64,000 bases of DNA from Micropterus salmoides. Its lineage: Eukaryota; Chordata; Actinopteri; Centrarchiformes; Centrarchidae. The position numbers and the translations under genes were made by a program. The notes beneath the pieces were generated by a model. The model was not told the DNA's origin. It searched no databases and saw only the letters and a program-made list of their open reading frames with translations. Of this stretch, positions 32,400 to 43,799 are shown piece by piece; positions within the stretch are counted from its first letter, which is position 1, and every line of letters starts with the position of its first letter. The stretch lies in the NCBI RefSeq assembly GCF_014851395.1, contig NW_024041150.1, positions 37,583,585 to 37,647,584 on the forward strand, in the 5' to 3' direction.

Positions 32400-33599
32400 C
32401 CGTCATTCAGAATTTGGTATCAACTATCAGCCTATCAAAGTAGAGTTTTGTGTGATGAGTATTTGCTCACATGATGAGCAGTCAGTGTTTTAAAAGCTGG
32501 CTTTCAATGTGTCAAATTGTCAGCAAAAATCTGTTTAAATATTTTGAAAAAGTTTTGAAAATACTGTCACAGGTCCGGCTAAATGGATTTTGGCTGTGCC
32601 AGATGTCATGGCATCACCTCCCCACCCCAAAGGAATTTTGATCCCAAACTAAGGGCAATAATTAAACATTTACAACAACACAAAAATAATGAAAATAGTA
32701 AAGGGACTTTGGTTGTGACTCTGCACAAATGACATGAAATGTGATGTTTCTGCTTTCTGTGCTGCTGCAGAGAAAAACCACAGACATTCTACTGAAATGT
32801 ACTGTCCATACTTGTGACCAACACTAATGAAGAAGTCCTTGTTTTCAATTGATTTCTGTGTAAATGTCACCAGAATTATGCAACATTAACACCTTTTTTT
32901 TCTACACCAGTCTTATTCATGTTTTAAAAATAACAAAAGCTTACTTAGAAAAGCAGCTTGTTGGACATTCTTTGTAACTGATCACGTGTTGTAAGTTTGA
33001 CATAGAAGAATTGAGCTTTGACCAATGTCTGAATTGTATTTCATGTTTTGCCATATTTAGAAGATCTCTTGAGTTCTTCCTGATCTCCACATATATAAGA
33101 GAGGGACATGAAAACGTTTCTTTCACTCTGGGACGCTCGTTGCTGTTCTGATCTCTGTAGATTAGACTCTTTTATATTCGATCTTTCTTTATTTCTTGAT
33201 AGACATGTTTGAGAAGAAGTAGAAAGGGAGGTTTTTGTTACCAGTTGGCATTCTTAGCATTTTAATGCATAGAGAATTTTGATAAATCATATTAGATTTG
33301 TTCAGCTTTAAATTGAAACAGATTGTTAATTCCACAATCGAAAGACAGTTCCTGTAAGACTCTTCTCTGAACGCTGACTGCCACAGCATTTCATCTAAAG
33401 GTATGGTGGACAATTTTAGTAATAATTTGATATTAAATTATCAAATCGGTGTTGAACATCTAAACGCTAAAATTGAACCCTCTCAGATCTGATATCTGAT
33501 GAATGATTCAGCAGTTTTAAGTCAACTATATGATCTGCTGCTGGTATGAATAAATTATATTTAGTTGATGCAAAATAATATTGAAAGGTGTTTGATCGG
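32400..33599. repeat. Cluster upstream module, copy B
   Basis: Same signatures as copy A (28240-29490). It continues into the palindromic element at 33600. Confidence 0.75.
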
Positions 33600-34239
33600 T
33601 ACAGAAGCCCTAAGAGGACATACATTCATACGTTTTATTTTCTCCGTTTTCCAGTCACAACGAGTAAATTTAATTTGTTCCCTCAAGATCTCAAGTTGTT
33701 TATGTTATAATTTCGAAATATCAAATGGTGTTTTCTCGAGATTTTAACTCTTTGTTTTTCCGAGATAATAACATAATTAATTTAAAAGCTCGAGAAAACA
33801 AATGATAGTCTAGTACAGTGGTCGGAAAGTAAGTTTGGCATCGGGCCAATTTTTTGAGGAAGCATAGATGGGTTGATGGATGTGGACCAGTTGCCAGGAT
33901 GCACACGCTCCATACTTTATTGTGAGCATGAGAAAACATTTTCCTCATAATTAATTTGTTGAAGAGGGAGAGGAAAGTTTTTCATCCAAAGTAGGGATCA
34001 AACACACAACCCTTACACTGTCCTGAGTCCCGTGCACTACCAATTGACCTAACCCGGCAAAAAATTGGTCCGATGCCAAATTTACTTGCTGACCCTGGTA
34101 TTAGACTACTGTTTTCTTTTCTCAAGATCTCGAATCAGTTATGTCATTATATCGGGAAAACAAAGCTTCGTTATCTTGTTATCTCGTGAAAATGGAGTTA
34201 ATAAAATGTATGAATGTATGGCCACTTAGGGCTTCTGTA
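33600..34239. mobile_element. Large palindromic MITE hosting the foldback element
   Basis: Inverted ends are TACAGAAGCCCTAAG at 33600 and CTTAGGGCTTCTGTA at 34225. Pairing continues through CATACATTCATAC and the CCGAGATAATAACATAATT region. Left halves of the same element are seen at 41668 and 45050. The smaller foldback element (33816-34097) sits at its centre. Confidence 0.65.
33816..34097. mobile_element. Foldback MITE copy 2 (left arm mostly deleted)
   Basis: Both tips survive: CAGTGGTCGGAAAGTAAGTT at the left, and the reverse complement of CAGGGTCAGCAAGTAAATTT at the right, each followed by TGGCATCGG.CCAATTTTTT. The inner left arm is lost. The right arm keeps its minus-strand tRNA-like segment at 33986-34058. 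Confidence 0.7.
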
Positions 34240-34727
34240 GGTCAGATAATTTTACTAAACAATATTTGATTTGACCATTGTCGTAATTGATGGTTGAATA
34301 GTCACTTAATCAGCTCATTTAATCACATTCAGTTATATTTAATTTCTTGCTAAAAGTATAGATTTGAATTTGATTAATTCCATAAGGCACTGCATCCTTT
34401 TTTTAAATGTGGTGTTTTTTTAAGAGGCTAAATTTTGCATACTTAGCTCCATGTTTGGTGTCAAAATGCCGACGTATACTGTTCTTCTTCAACACTGACA
34501 CTGCCTCAAAAATCAAAAGACATACTGTTTATTCTCCTTGAAGCACAAACATGTATTCACCTTTCCATCTTTCACGAATTTGCCTTCCTTCTGCATCAAT
34601 TTTTCTCTTCTTAGACATTTTTGGATTGTTTTTATAAATTTTCCACTTGTTGGAAAACCACCGTAGTTAAACACGGATGTGGAAACATCGCAATCTAGTG
34701 GTGTGATGCCGTCACTTTGCGGGTCAC
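34240..34727. other. Cluster flank, no gene
   Basis: 34278-34450 repeats 30144-30310 (ATTGATGGTTGAATAGTCAC onward). The rest has no recognised content. Confidence 0.5.
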
Positions 34728-35117
34728 ATAATCGACATGCTTTGTGGGAGATGTAGTTTATGGTTCATGTACGTTTTAAAGCAGCATATACTTTTATTTT
34801 AGGACAATCATGAATCTTTTCAGCTTTCGCTGGCCACATAAAATTAAGCGGCCCACCACGTCATTTCGGCCTTGAAAGGACTAGTTTGTTTTACTAACCT
34901 CAGCTCCTCCATGGTCGCCACCATCCTTTCTTTACCAGTTTTTCAGACTCATCTGAAAACTCAAATATAAAACAGAGACTGATCGAAGACTGTACCTGGT
35001 TTTCTCAACAGTGAACAACTAGGTACTAATGACATGCGGCTAATTAAGTTACTTACTATAAATGTAGCTCACGTTAACTTACATAGTAGCCAAAAAAGCT
35101 TTCCTGCCCAGCAATAG

Positions 35118-35125
35118 TATAAAAG
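35118..35125 (+). promoter_or_regulatory. Candidate TATA box for ENDOD1 copy 3
   Basis: TATAAAAG lies about 900 bases before the ATG of copy 3, on the same strand. If used, transcription would begin near 35150 and a non-coding first exon would be spliced. The same motif is in the duplicated block at 31691-31698. Confidence 0.35.
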
Positions 35126-35224
35126 CCCAAGGAAGATGTTTGCTTGAGCGACTGTGCTCGACACACTGTGACCTACACTGTACCTTTTCTGCCGTACAAT
35201 TTACTGCTAATCTTTTCCTTTGCT

Positions 35225-35245
35225 AACTTTCACTTTCACTTTCTG
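35225..35245. promoter_or_regulatory. IRF/ISRE-type element
   Basis: Read on the minus strand there are three GAAA cores spaced six bases apart (GAAAGTGAAAGTGAAAG), the classic interferon regulatory factor binding pattern. An identical copy is at 31798-31818. It suggests interferon control of copy 3, which is an inference. Confidence 0.45.
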
Positions 35246-36022
35246 CCACTCACTCGCTCTCAATTGTTCACCTACACACTCGCCAGTGTGTAGGTAGTCA
35301 GGTAGAAGCTAGACAAATGTAGAGCAAACCAGACAAGCGTTGAGAGTTACTGTGCTCTTAATGATCATGATGAATTTCGCTGATAAGCAACTACCTTGCC
35401 AATAATTTCTCAGTAAGTACTAACTGAGGAATTATTTATACAATGGTATCATTTGAATCAAGAAGGTGTCAGAAAAAGTCCTGCTCTGATGTGTTAGTCC
35501 TTAAGTACTTAATCTCTATGCCCTAACTTAGCGCCTAACCCCCTCAGTTACGATGCCTAGTACCTAGTTTCTTAACAATGGGTTCTTGATTTCAAACAGA
35601 CAAAAGCAGGCTTCTCATTTTTAGTACATGACAATTTGGCTGGCTGAAATGACAACAGCATTTTTCTTGTGTTGCGATGTTGGGATAGTCCTAGAATTAC
35701 AAGTTCGACAGGGAAAACAGTTCAATATATCTGTTGGCTGTTTTACATACTTATTTTCATCTTTTAATGTTACAAATGAAAAGCCTTCTAGGATGAGAAC
35801 TAGCCAGTTGTTTTGGAAATAAATAACTAAATAAAAGTGCCAAGAATTGCTCTTACTACAGCCCCATGCAGAAATCTAAAGCTCACATGTTCAACTCTAC
35901 GTCTTCAGTCTAATAGATAATTTATTTAAAGTTTGTTGCTGTGGTTCAAACTAAAGAAAACAACTGTAATGTTTGATGGTTGTTTTTCTCTCCTCTGACC
36001 TAAAGACACACAGAGTTTGACA

Positions 36023-38117
36023 ATGACGTCCATGAAGATGTGGTATCTCTTGCTTCTCGCTGCCTTCCTGCCCATTGTTCCCACAGTGGCTGAAGTGGTT
36101 AAGTTGGTGTCCGACTGTGCAGAGTTTCTCCTTGATGCAAAGCCACCACATGTCCCAGGCATCTTGGAGGACGGGCTCATTCAGGACCAGAATCGCTACA
36201 AACTCATATGCCAGACGTTGGAAGACAAGAGAAAGTTTCTGACGCTTTACGACACTGAGAACAAGATTCCAGTGTTTTCTGCCTTAAAGTACATTGGGGA
36301 TGGAGGAGCACCAAAACCCCCAAACGAATGGATGATAGAGCCACAGGTTTGATTTATAAAATATACTACTAAAGGCCTAAATAATAAAGAAAGAACCTAC
36401 ATAAAGAGTAATATTGTATTTTGGGTACACGTAATTGCTGCTAGTGCATCCACACTCAAAGAAGATGCTACTACTATTGCCTACTAAACAGTATTAAATA
36501 CAACTATTTAGAAGAATTATAATCATCAGGCTGCGCACAATTGCATACCCCACTTAATTTTACTGTCCTTTTTATAAGAGATGCATGTAGGACGCTCGTC
36601 TACCGAATGTTTGTTCAACCCAGGTTTACCTCCTTTAAATTAAAACAGCTGTCACCGGTTAATTCCTGGTTTCCTCATTAAGACTCCAGGCTGCAGTGTA
36701 GTCCCATACACTGATAAACTGTAGAAATACCCAGAATTACATTGTATCATTACTAATAAAAATTTTAAGTGAGGTGATATTCTGTAGTTTTCTTATTGTC
36801 AGAGAAATACCAACACTACGCTAAAGACTTCTTTACTCTGTGGTTCCTAAATCTCACAAAATATATACTTTAATTTTTTAAAAAGGTTTAGTAATTTCCT
36901 TAAATGGCTGGAGTTTTTAAGCAAATGTGAAGCAGCAGGAAATAATGCAATTAATTGAGGACTATTTATCATATACTATTTATTTAGCGGTGGATTAATC
37001 CACATTTATATTTATTCATTTAGCTGATGCTTTTATCAAAAGCGACTTACAATTGATATATATTTCAGAGGTCACACGTCTCTGGAGCAACCAGGGGTTA
37101 AGTGTCTTACTCAGGGACACATTGGTGTCTCTCAGTGGATTCGAACCCAGGTCTCTCACACCAAAGGCATGTGTCTTATCCACTGCTCCATCAACATCTA
37201 CATTTCATGCTCTAGTGAGTATTTGGGGCAGCAGGACGGTTTATATGGGACCGTGTTAAAATAAATGACTGTGTGTGTTCATGGTGATGAAGTGAACCTC
37301 ACTAATGTGTTTTCAGTAGTGGACAACAACAACAACAATGGAGCTCTACAGCTCATAGGAAGAAGAGAAATCAGGCTGAGCTTTTCTGTGCTGCTAAATG
37401 CTATTGCTTACCTGAAAGACATTTTTACTGTACATTTAATTTACTTTACTACTACCCTGCCTGCATCAGTAACTTAGCCTTTAACTCTTACAGCTTGAGA
37501 ACAAAAATGACAAGAACAAGAACATGTGTGATGAAGACAGAGACAGGACCTACACCAAGCAGGCTGTGGACAATGATTACAACGACAACAATTTAAAACT
37601 TACCAGGGGACATTTAATTGCAAGCACTTATGGGTTCCAGACATCTGGCAAAAAGTCCACCTATACCCTGACCAACATCGTTCCACAAGAAAAAACATTC
37701 AACCAGGGAAGCTGGGACAACATCGAGAAGGGCATCAAATATGTTATGGACGAATATTGCAAAGACAACAGTGGTTCTATTAAAGCCTATGTAGTAACTG
37801 GAGCAATACCCAGCAACAACAACAAACAACTCAATAACAGGGTTAATATTCCCTCCAAGCTCTGGTCAGCATTCTGCTGCTGCAGCCCCAAAGAGAACAA
37901 ATGGATCACAGGCGCACACTGGGGCGACAATGTTCCAGAAATTTTATCTAAAAAGCCTAAAAAAACTCTGCCCACTAAGACTCTGGCAGAACTCAAACAA
38001 CAACTGGGGATAGATGTGTTTCCTGATACAATGTGTCCTGTTTCTTTGGTTTTCACAAACAGTAATAAACGCCAACGCCCCCGCTCTACTTCAACCCCTT
38101 TTTCCTGTCCCACTTAA
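36023..38117 (+). CDS. ENDOD1-like endonuclease copy 3 (two exons)
   Basis: Exon 1 is 36023-36346 (donor GT at 36347) and exon 2 is 37494-38117 (acceptor after CTCTTACAG), phase 0. Together they code for about 315 residues. The ATG at 36023 or 36032 leads into a signal peptide (MKMWYLLLLAAFLPIVPTVA). Exon 1 has the family blocks P-PGILEDG, YKLICQT and LYDTENKIPVFSALKY. Exon 2 has the nuclease core: the active-site motif reads TRGHL instead of DRGHL, LTNIVPQ (metal-ligand Asn) is kept, and AYVVTGAIP, VNIPSKLWSAFCC and AHWGDN follow. A secreted or ER/lysosomal nucleic-acid endonuclease is expected from the family. The catalytic His is present; whether the D to T change matters is unknown. The tail after CPVS is short, with a degenerate Thr-coding remnant in the 3' sequence. 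AATAAA is at 38584. Confidence 0.88.
37022..37205 (-). mobile_element. tRNA-derived SINE in the intron of ENDOD1 copy 3
   Basis: Same SINE as at 31944-32115 with the tail intact (GTAAGTCGCTTTTGATAAAA then GCATCAGCTAAATGAATAAA on the minus strand). Head A and B boxes are visible. It predates the duplication that made copies 2 and 3. Confidence 0.75.
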
Positions 38118-40539
38118 CATCTTCCCCGTTCACACCCACATTTGGCCGTGCCACCAAGACATATCCTCCCCTCTCACTAAAACATCTGGTCCACTATATC
38201 TAGTCCCGCCACATCTACATCTGCCTCTCTCTTTACTACATCTGTGAGTACAGATGTGTCTGTGGGGTTCTAGACTTCAATTTGTGATTATTCATTATGT
38301 TTAATATTTACTGAAGTTTTAAAAATTAAACAGCAACATGTACGCATATATAAAATGAACTAATCAAGATAATACATCGGCTTAATGGTTCAATGCAGAA
38401 TTAACAACCTGAAAATTGTTCTATCACAAATGTTTGAATCTTCAGGCTAAGCTGTTTTTTACATTTTACTTTACTTTTTGTTTAATTTCATTTGTTATAA
38501 TGACGGTGCTGTGAATAAGAGAAAATGTCTTTTGCATGGCTTCAGATGGAAGACACAGTAAATGTACACGAGGATGTGAATGAAATAAACTGCAGACGTC
38601 TGATACTGTGTGTGAAGTGGTGATTTTATATTTAGGGTGAATTAAACTGAGCTTTTATCATCTCATTGAATTTCTTGTATAAAGAGAATATACAATATAC
38701 TGCTTTTCTAAACAAGTACCTGTTGGTCTTCAGATAATTGCTCGACCATAGACAGCAAGCCAAGCGGTGCAGTGTAAATCAGTGTAATATCCAACTGGCT
38801 AGAGTCCATCTATCCCTCATTGATCTATCTCTTTTGAATATTAAATGTTAAGATGTTGACTGTCCTGAGCCCTTCATTTACTATGGTCCTAGGACAACAT
38901 CTAGTGTCCTTTTTGTATTTTTCCAATGTGAAGCTGTAAACTAGGTGATTAGAACAAGAAGCTAATAAATCAGCAAACAGACTCCAGAAAATTGTTGAGA
39001 GATGACTGATAACTGTCGGCCGGCTTTATTACAGTATAGAAAAACATTTACTATTTAAATTTAGTAATTTACTATGAACCAAAGTTTGTGTCGTACAGGA
39101 GTAATGATTCATTTTATCAACGAGGATCAGAAGTTTACCAGAAATTATTAATTAAATGATTTGATTCTCATTGGAAGTTTTCCAGAGTTTAATTTGTGGG
39201 TTAATATAAATCTAGTTAGATTAATGCTCCACACAAGGAGGTTAACAGCAGTCCTATGACTTTTGAATTAAAAGTTCAGCGTAGCTGTTTCACAACCGAA
39301 AAATCCCTTTCTGCGAGACATATTGACCAATTTGAAGAGTAGTTCTAAGTAGAGCGGTCAAATAACTTTGACAGACTGAGCCGGTGAATGGGTACTTCAT
39401 GGGCGTGTTGAGCATCTGACCATATAAAGAAGTCTGAAACATGCTGCTCGCAAGAGTAGAAAACATTGGAACCTAGTTTTACTGTGACATGTTCTTATTT
39501 AATGTCATTTTCAGGATTTTCCCCGTCACATTTGACAGTGAAACTTCAGCAACTTCTTAATTGCAGAAGAACTGCAGATATTTTTTTTTATATTTACATA
39601 AAGTTAATGTTTATCAGTTTGATTTTATATGACGGTTTTTACATTTTTGATTATTACTTAAAACTGGATGTAACACAAAAATGCATTACGTTCCTGTCAA
39701 TACATAGATGCTACAGGTATTGACTTAATTCATTGACTCTAGGCATATTTGAAAATGTCTCCATAAATAATATTTTTTATATATTTCTAATTTTAGAAAG
39801 AAAAAGCAAAACTTTGATCAGTATAAATATCATGACACCGAACATTAATTGGGACCTAATTAAAGTGAACTGATACCAAACTATGAATACTAAACAGGGA
39901 AGCTGCTACATGTTCCAGATATTTCACTTATTTATTTCTGTAGACTGTCTAATTTAAGTATTTTATTGAGGAGTCAAATATTAAAATAGTCAGAATTACA
40001 AATTGTCCTCACTTTGGACTTCGAGAAAAATGCAAAACTAACAAAATAAGACGTGTGCAGTATAAAACACAAAACCAAACCAAATCTTGCTAAATTGGGT
40101 AATTCGTATCTACATTGTTTCCCCTATAACTGAGAAGGAGATGCCATATTTGTAAAATTTTGTCTCCAGATGAGAGAGTTTGATGATTTATTCTAGCCAC
40201 AGTGATGAGATGTCTTGTCCTTGAACATGTGTTTCTTTTCTACAATAAGTAAATAATTATGGTAAACTTTCTAAAGGTTTTGAAATCTTTTTCTTGCCCA
40301 TTTATGAAGCATTGAGTTTTTATGTTTTCCCTGCGTTAGATTAACTGAATCAGCCTGTTAGTCATGTGTTGAAACCACACTGTCATTCATACATGCAAAC
40401 TCAGAAGGGATGAAAAAGGTCACAAATTTTTTTAACCAAACTCCTGTAGGGGTCCCCAGAATAAAAAAAATGTGATTTTAACATTCTGGTGTTATATGAG
40501 AAGAAAATAAAGTTATTTTTGGACTGTTTCTCATTGTTA
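38118..40539. other. 3' flank of copy 3, then no gene
   Basis: 38400-39090 is homologous to the flanks at 12540 and 48729. From about 39100 to 40540 I see AT-rich sequence with only short random frames. Confidence 0.5.
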
Positions 40540-40739
40540 TTGTGTCAGGTTTCAGCTTTGAAGACATGACCGCTGCAACATTGAGTTTAGTTACATCAGG
40601 GCTCTCCAGAGCGACCGTTTCAGTTGCGTATCCCCCTAAAAATAGATACCTGAAAATCAGCTGTTGCTGCAGCTGCACTTGTCGCCCTCTTTCACCTGTT
40701 GGCTCCCCAGTACCCTCTGTAACAACAACAAACGAGTAG

Positions 40740-41700
40740 TCATGTTTTCAGAACTTTGGTATCGACTTGGTACGGTGTGTGTCGGCTCTCCTGACATCCC
40801 TAGTCCCACATTCCACAAGCAGAAATGCACAAATCACAGTAAACGTTTTCTGAGATGAGTGTTTTCGCTCATCACCGTGATGTTTGGTCAGTGTTTTCAC
40901 TGCTTCACTTCACTTCTTGGCATCCTCTCCCCACCCCAAAGGATAATAATAACAAAAATTAATGAAAAATATAAATGAAATTTGGTTGTGACTCTGTTTG
41001 AATGTCTGCACACATGAGATAAACTGTTAACATTAGTTCAGCTTGCTGACTGCGGCTGCTGCAGAGAAAAGCAAAACTTGTAACCACAGACATCCTGCTG
41101 AAATGGTCTGTCCATGCATGTGAAGAAGAAGTTCTCACTAGAATTATCTGACATCAACACCTTTGTTAAAATACCAGTCTTATTCATGTTTTGAAAGTAC
41201 CAAAGGCTTACTTAGAAAAGCAATTTGTTACACATTATCATGTGTGGTTTGACATAGAAGAATTGAGCTTTGACCAATGTCTGAATTGTATTAAATGTTT
41301 TTACCATATTTAGAAGAGCTCTTGAGTTCTTCCTGATCTCCACCTGTATAAGAGAGGGACATGAAAAGGTTTCTCTCACTCTGAGGCGCCGCTCCTGTTG
41401 CTTTTCTGATCATTGTAGATTAGACTTTTTATATTTTTACTTCCTTTATTTCTTGAAATACATTTTCTAAGGAGAACTAGAGAAGGAAGTTTTTGTTACT
41501 AGTCTTTGGGATAGGTGAACAATTTTATTAATAATTTAGTAATAAATGATGAAATTGGTGTTGAACATCTAAACACTAAAATTTATGTCAACTATATGAT
41601 CTGTTGTTGATACGATTCAATTAGATTTTGGTAGTGAAAAATATTACTGAAAGGTACTTGATCTGTAAGGAAGCCCTAATCGCCACACATTCATACATTT
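40740..41700. repeat. Cluster upstream module, copy C
   Basis: Same module as at 28240 and 32400 with several deletions. It ends in GGAAGCCCTAA and CATTCATACATTTTT (41668-41703), where another MITE begins. No ENDOD1 gene follows this copy. Confidence 0.7.
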
Positions 41701-41703
41701 TTT

Positions 41704-41935
41704 TAGGATAATTTAAAGAGGTGGTATTATGCTTTTTGGCATTTCCCTCTCCTTTATTGAATTATATATCTTTTTTGTGCATGTAACAGGTTTGCAAAGT
41801 GAAAAAGCCCAAAGCGAGTTCCCATCTCCCACAGAAAGCTGGGTCAGGCATGCCCTCACACCAAGCTAGTCTGAGCGGAGGCCCTTTGGCTCGACTCACC
41901 TTTGTTTGGTTTTCCATTGTAGAAATGTTGTACCC
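41704..41935. mobile_element. Teleost MITE-like repeat
   Basis: The stretch with AAAGAGGTGGTATTATGCTT, TGCATGTAACAGGTTTGCAA and GTGAAAAAGCCCAAA is one I recognise as a common interspersed non-coding fish repeat. Its class and edges are uncertain. Confidence 0.4.
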
Positions 41936-42029
41936 AGGGGCGGCTTGTTCATTAGGGCGACCGGCTTGGCGATGCACTGCCAAGCCATGAAAGGCAGGGG
42001 ATTTTTTTCACACTTTCTACCACACTGTT

Positions 42030-42195
42030 AGTTCAATTCAATTAAATTTTATTTATATAGCGCCAAATCACAACAACAGTTATCTCACAGCGCTTTTCAT
42101 AAAAGAGCAGGTGTAGACCGTACTCTTTGGTGTTATTTACAGAGGCCCAACAATTCCCACCAAGAGCAAGCATTAGGCGACAGAGGCAAGAAACG
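42030..42195. mobile_element. Interspersed repeat (ATTTATATAGCGCCAAATCA family), copy 1
   Basis: It shares TTATTTATATAGCGCCAAAT, ACAGTTATCTCACAGCGCTT and GGCGACAGAGGCAAG with 51915-52060 and 63525-63760. It is cut at 42195 by the DIRS-like terminal sequence. Confidence 0.6.
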
Positions 42196-42430
42196 TCTCG
42201 GGTTACGTATGTAACCCTTGTTCCCCGAGACACTGCGTCGGTGACGACACTATGGGAACGCCTCTGGGAGTGGCAGGGCTGAACTATGAATGAAACTACT
42301 CCAATCCTATTGGTTTTACTAGAATGGTAGTAATGACGGTGTAACCGGAGGGGGTATATAAGCACGCCGGCACATAGGACAAGACATAGGGGCAAGTCGT
42401 GTAGTCTGCACGAGCCTTTAGAGACAAATG
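42196..42430. mobile_element. Solo DIRS-like terminal repeat
   Basis: It starts TCTCGGGTTACGTATGTAAC and goes on to CCCGAGA, then CACTGCGTCGGTGACGACAC, a TATATAAG box and GCACGAG. The GTTACGTATGTAACC palindrome is typical of fish DIRS element ends. It interrupts the interspersed repeat before it. No internal coding part is present. Confidence 0.5.
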
Positions 42431-43380
42431 CTGGCTGATTAACATCTGCTGCGTCTCACACCTTTGGCCTTTCAAGCAATCAACTCACCAGTTTGCCAGT
42501 TCTTCAGTGCTAACCAACGCTATGTCCAAGTCTTACACTTAAATGAAAGTAGATTTCTTTTGTCTAGTATTTTTTTCAACCTGTGATAAATGGTCTTGTG
42601 TCTGCCAACCGTGTTTGTTCAGAGCTGTATTCTGGAAACCACTGCCTCCCAGCCCTACGAATTGCTCTTGGAGCCCTCTCACCTGTCTGCTCACGTCTCT
42701 CTCTTCATTTTATCTGTTTGTTTGTTTGCTCCTGGGTCTATACAGCAAGCCCTAACACACCGTACGTAATTTTTTATTGAAGTTTTGATGACTGATGACA
42801 TAGTTCGCCCTGTAGTTCCCCACTAAGTGGACTGCACAGGGTATTCAGCCATTTTAAGTGCGATTCCAAACTGCAGGAAGCGCAGCGTGTCAAAGGGCAC
42901 TGTGAACTGTGTAGGGAAGAAGTGAACAATGGTTCATCACTTTGCAGGAAGTTGACAAGAAAGATTACCCATAAGCCTTTGTGCCTCATAGGAGCGGCAA
43001 AAACTAACAATAGAGCAGACCACAGAGTTTGTATTTCTGTCATTGTTGTCGTTGTAACTAATTTTTATTTCAGAGGTTAGGTTACCTAAATACAACAATG
43101 CTCATATGATTATTATAATTAATCCAATCACATTTATTCACGAGTAACATACATTTTAACAGAATATAAATAGAAGCAGTAATGGAAATTTAAGTTTTGT
43201 TATTGTATGAGTTTTTTTTAATATGTATTCAATATTTAATTTCAGTACATGTCCACATTAGCAGCAGGTATCCAAGGTGTTTACGTTACCAGGGTAACAC
43301 GCGGTGAAACTGACGTGTGCTTTGATGATGTTGCAGAGTGTTCCGAAAAGAAGGATTTGGAAGTTCCCTTAATGGACATT
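42431..43380. other. No gene recognised
   Basis: There are short random frames only. 42780-42900 contains repeat-like sequence (CCCACTAAGTGGACTGCACAG) resembling a fish MITE. Confidence 0.4.
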
Positions 43381-43385
43381 CCTTG

Positions 43386-43491
43386 AGCAGGGAGCAGGGA
43401 GCAGGGAGCAGGGAGCAGGGAGCAGGGAGCAGGGAGCAGGGAGCAGGGAGCAGGGAGCAGGGAGCAGGGAGCAGGGAGCAGGGAGCAGGGA
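43386..43491 (+). repeat. 7-bp AGCAGGG satellite, about 15 units, G-quadruplex-prone
   Basis: A perfect tandem run of GGGAGCA provides about 15 GGG tracts with four-base AGCA loops on the + strand. This meets the usual pattern for G-quadruplex DNA. Open frames on both strands across it are a by-product of the repeat. Confidence 0.95.
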
Positions 43492-43799
43492 GTGCTGCTT
43501 ATGAACACTGTGGATCAGAACGCAGCCATAGACTGAATGGTAAGGTTGGTAGCCTACTACTAAGAGCTATGTTTGAGCCTTTAGCGTTTAGCCACTGCAA
43601 ACATTGTGTGGAACATAAGTGGCTAAGCGACACAGCAATGCCACCTGCCTCAAACAAAAATAATAGTAGCCTAATGTTTATTTCAGGATAAGGATATAAG
43701 AAGTATAATGTTTTGGATACATTGTTAATATAACGTTAATTGACTCACTCGATCAGAATGTCTGTCTTAGGTGCTTCGCTAAGCTGAAAGTGTTTCCTC

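Larger units (their letters stand above)
34728..35374. repeat. About 645-bp promoter-like block upstream of ENDOD1 copy 3
   Basis: The block contains TATAAAAG (35118) and an IRF-type GAAA repeat (35225-35245). Part of it (about 34975-35110) is also conserved upstream of copy 4 (45722-45862), which supports it being the native location. Confidence 0.8.

Noticed and set aside
36017..36022. Upstream TTG start for ENDOD1 copy 3
   Set aside because: A TTG start is not expected here; ATG at 36023 or 36032 leads straight into the signal peptide.
43338..43691. 117-codon frame with a repeated REQGAGS-type motif
   Set aside because: The frame is a by-product of the 7-bp satellite; seven-base units shift through all frames without stops.
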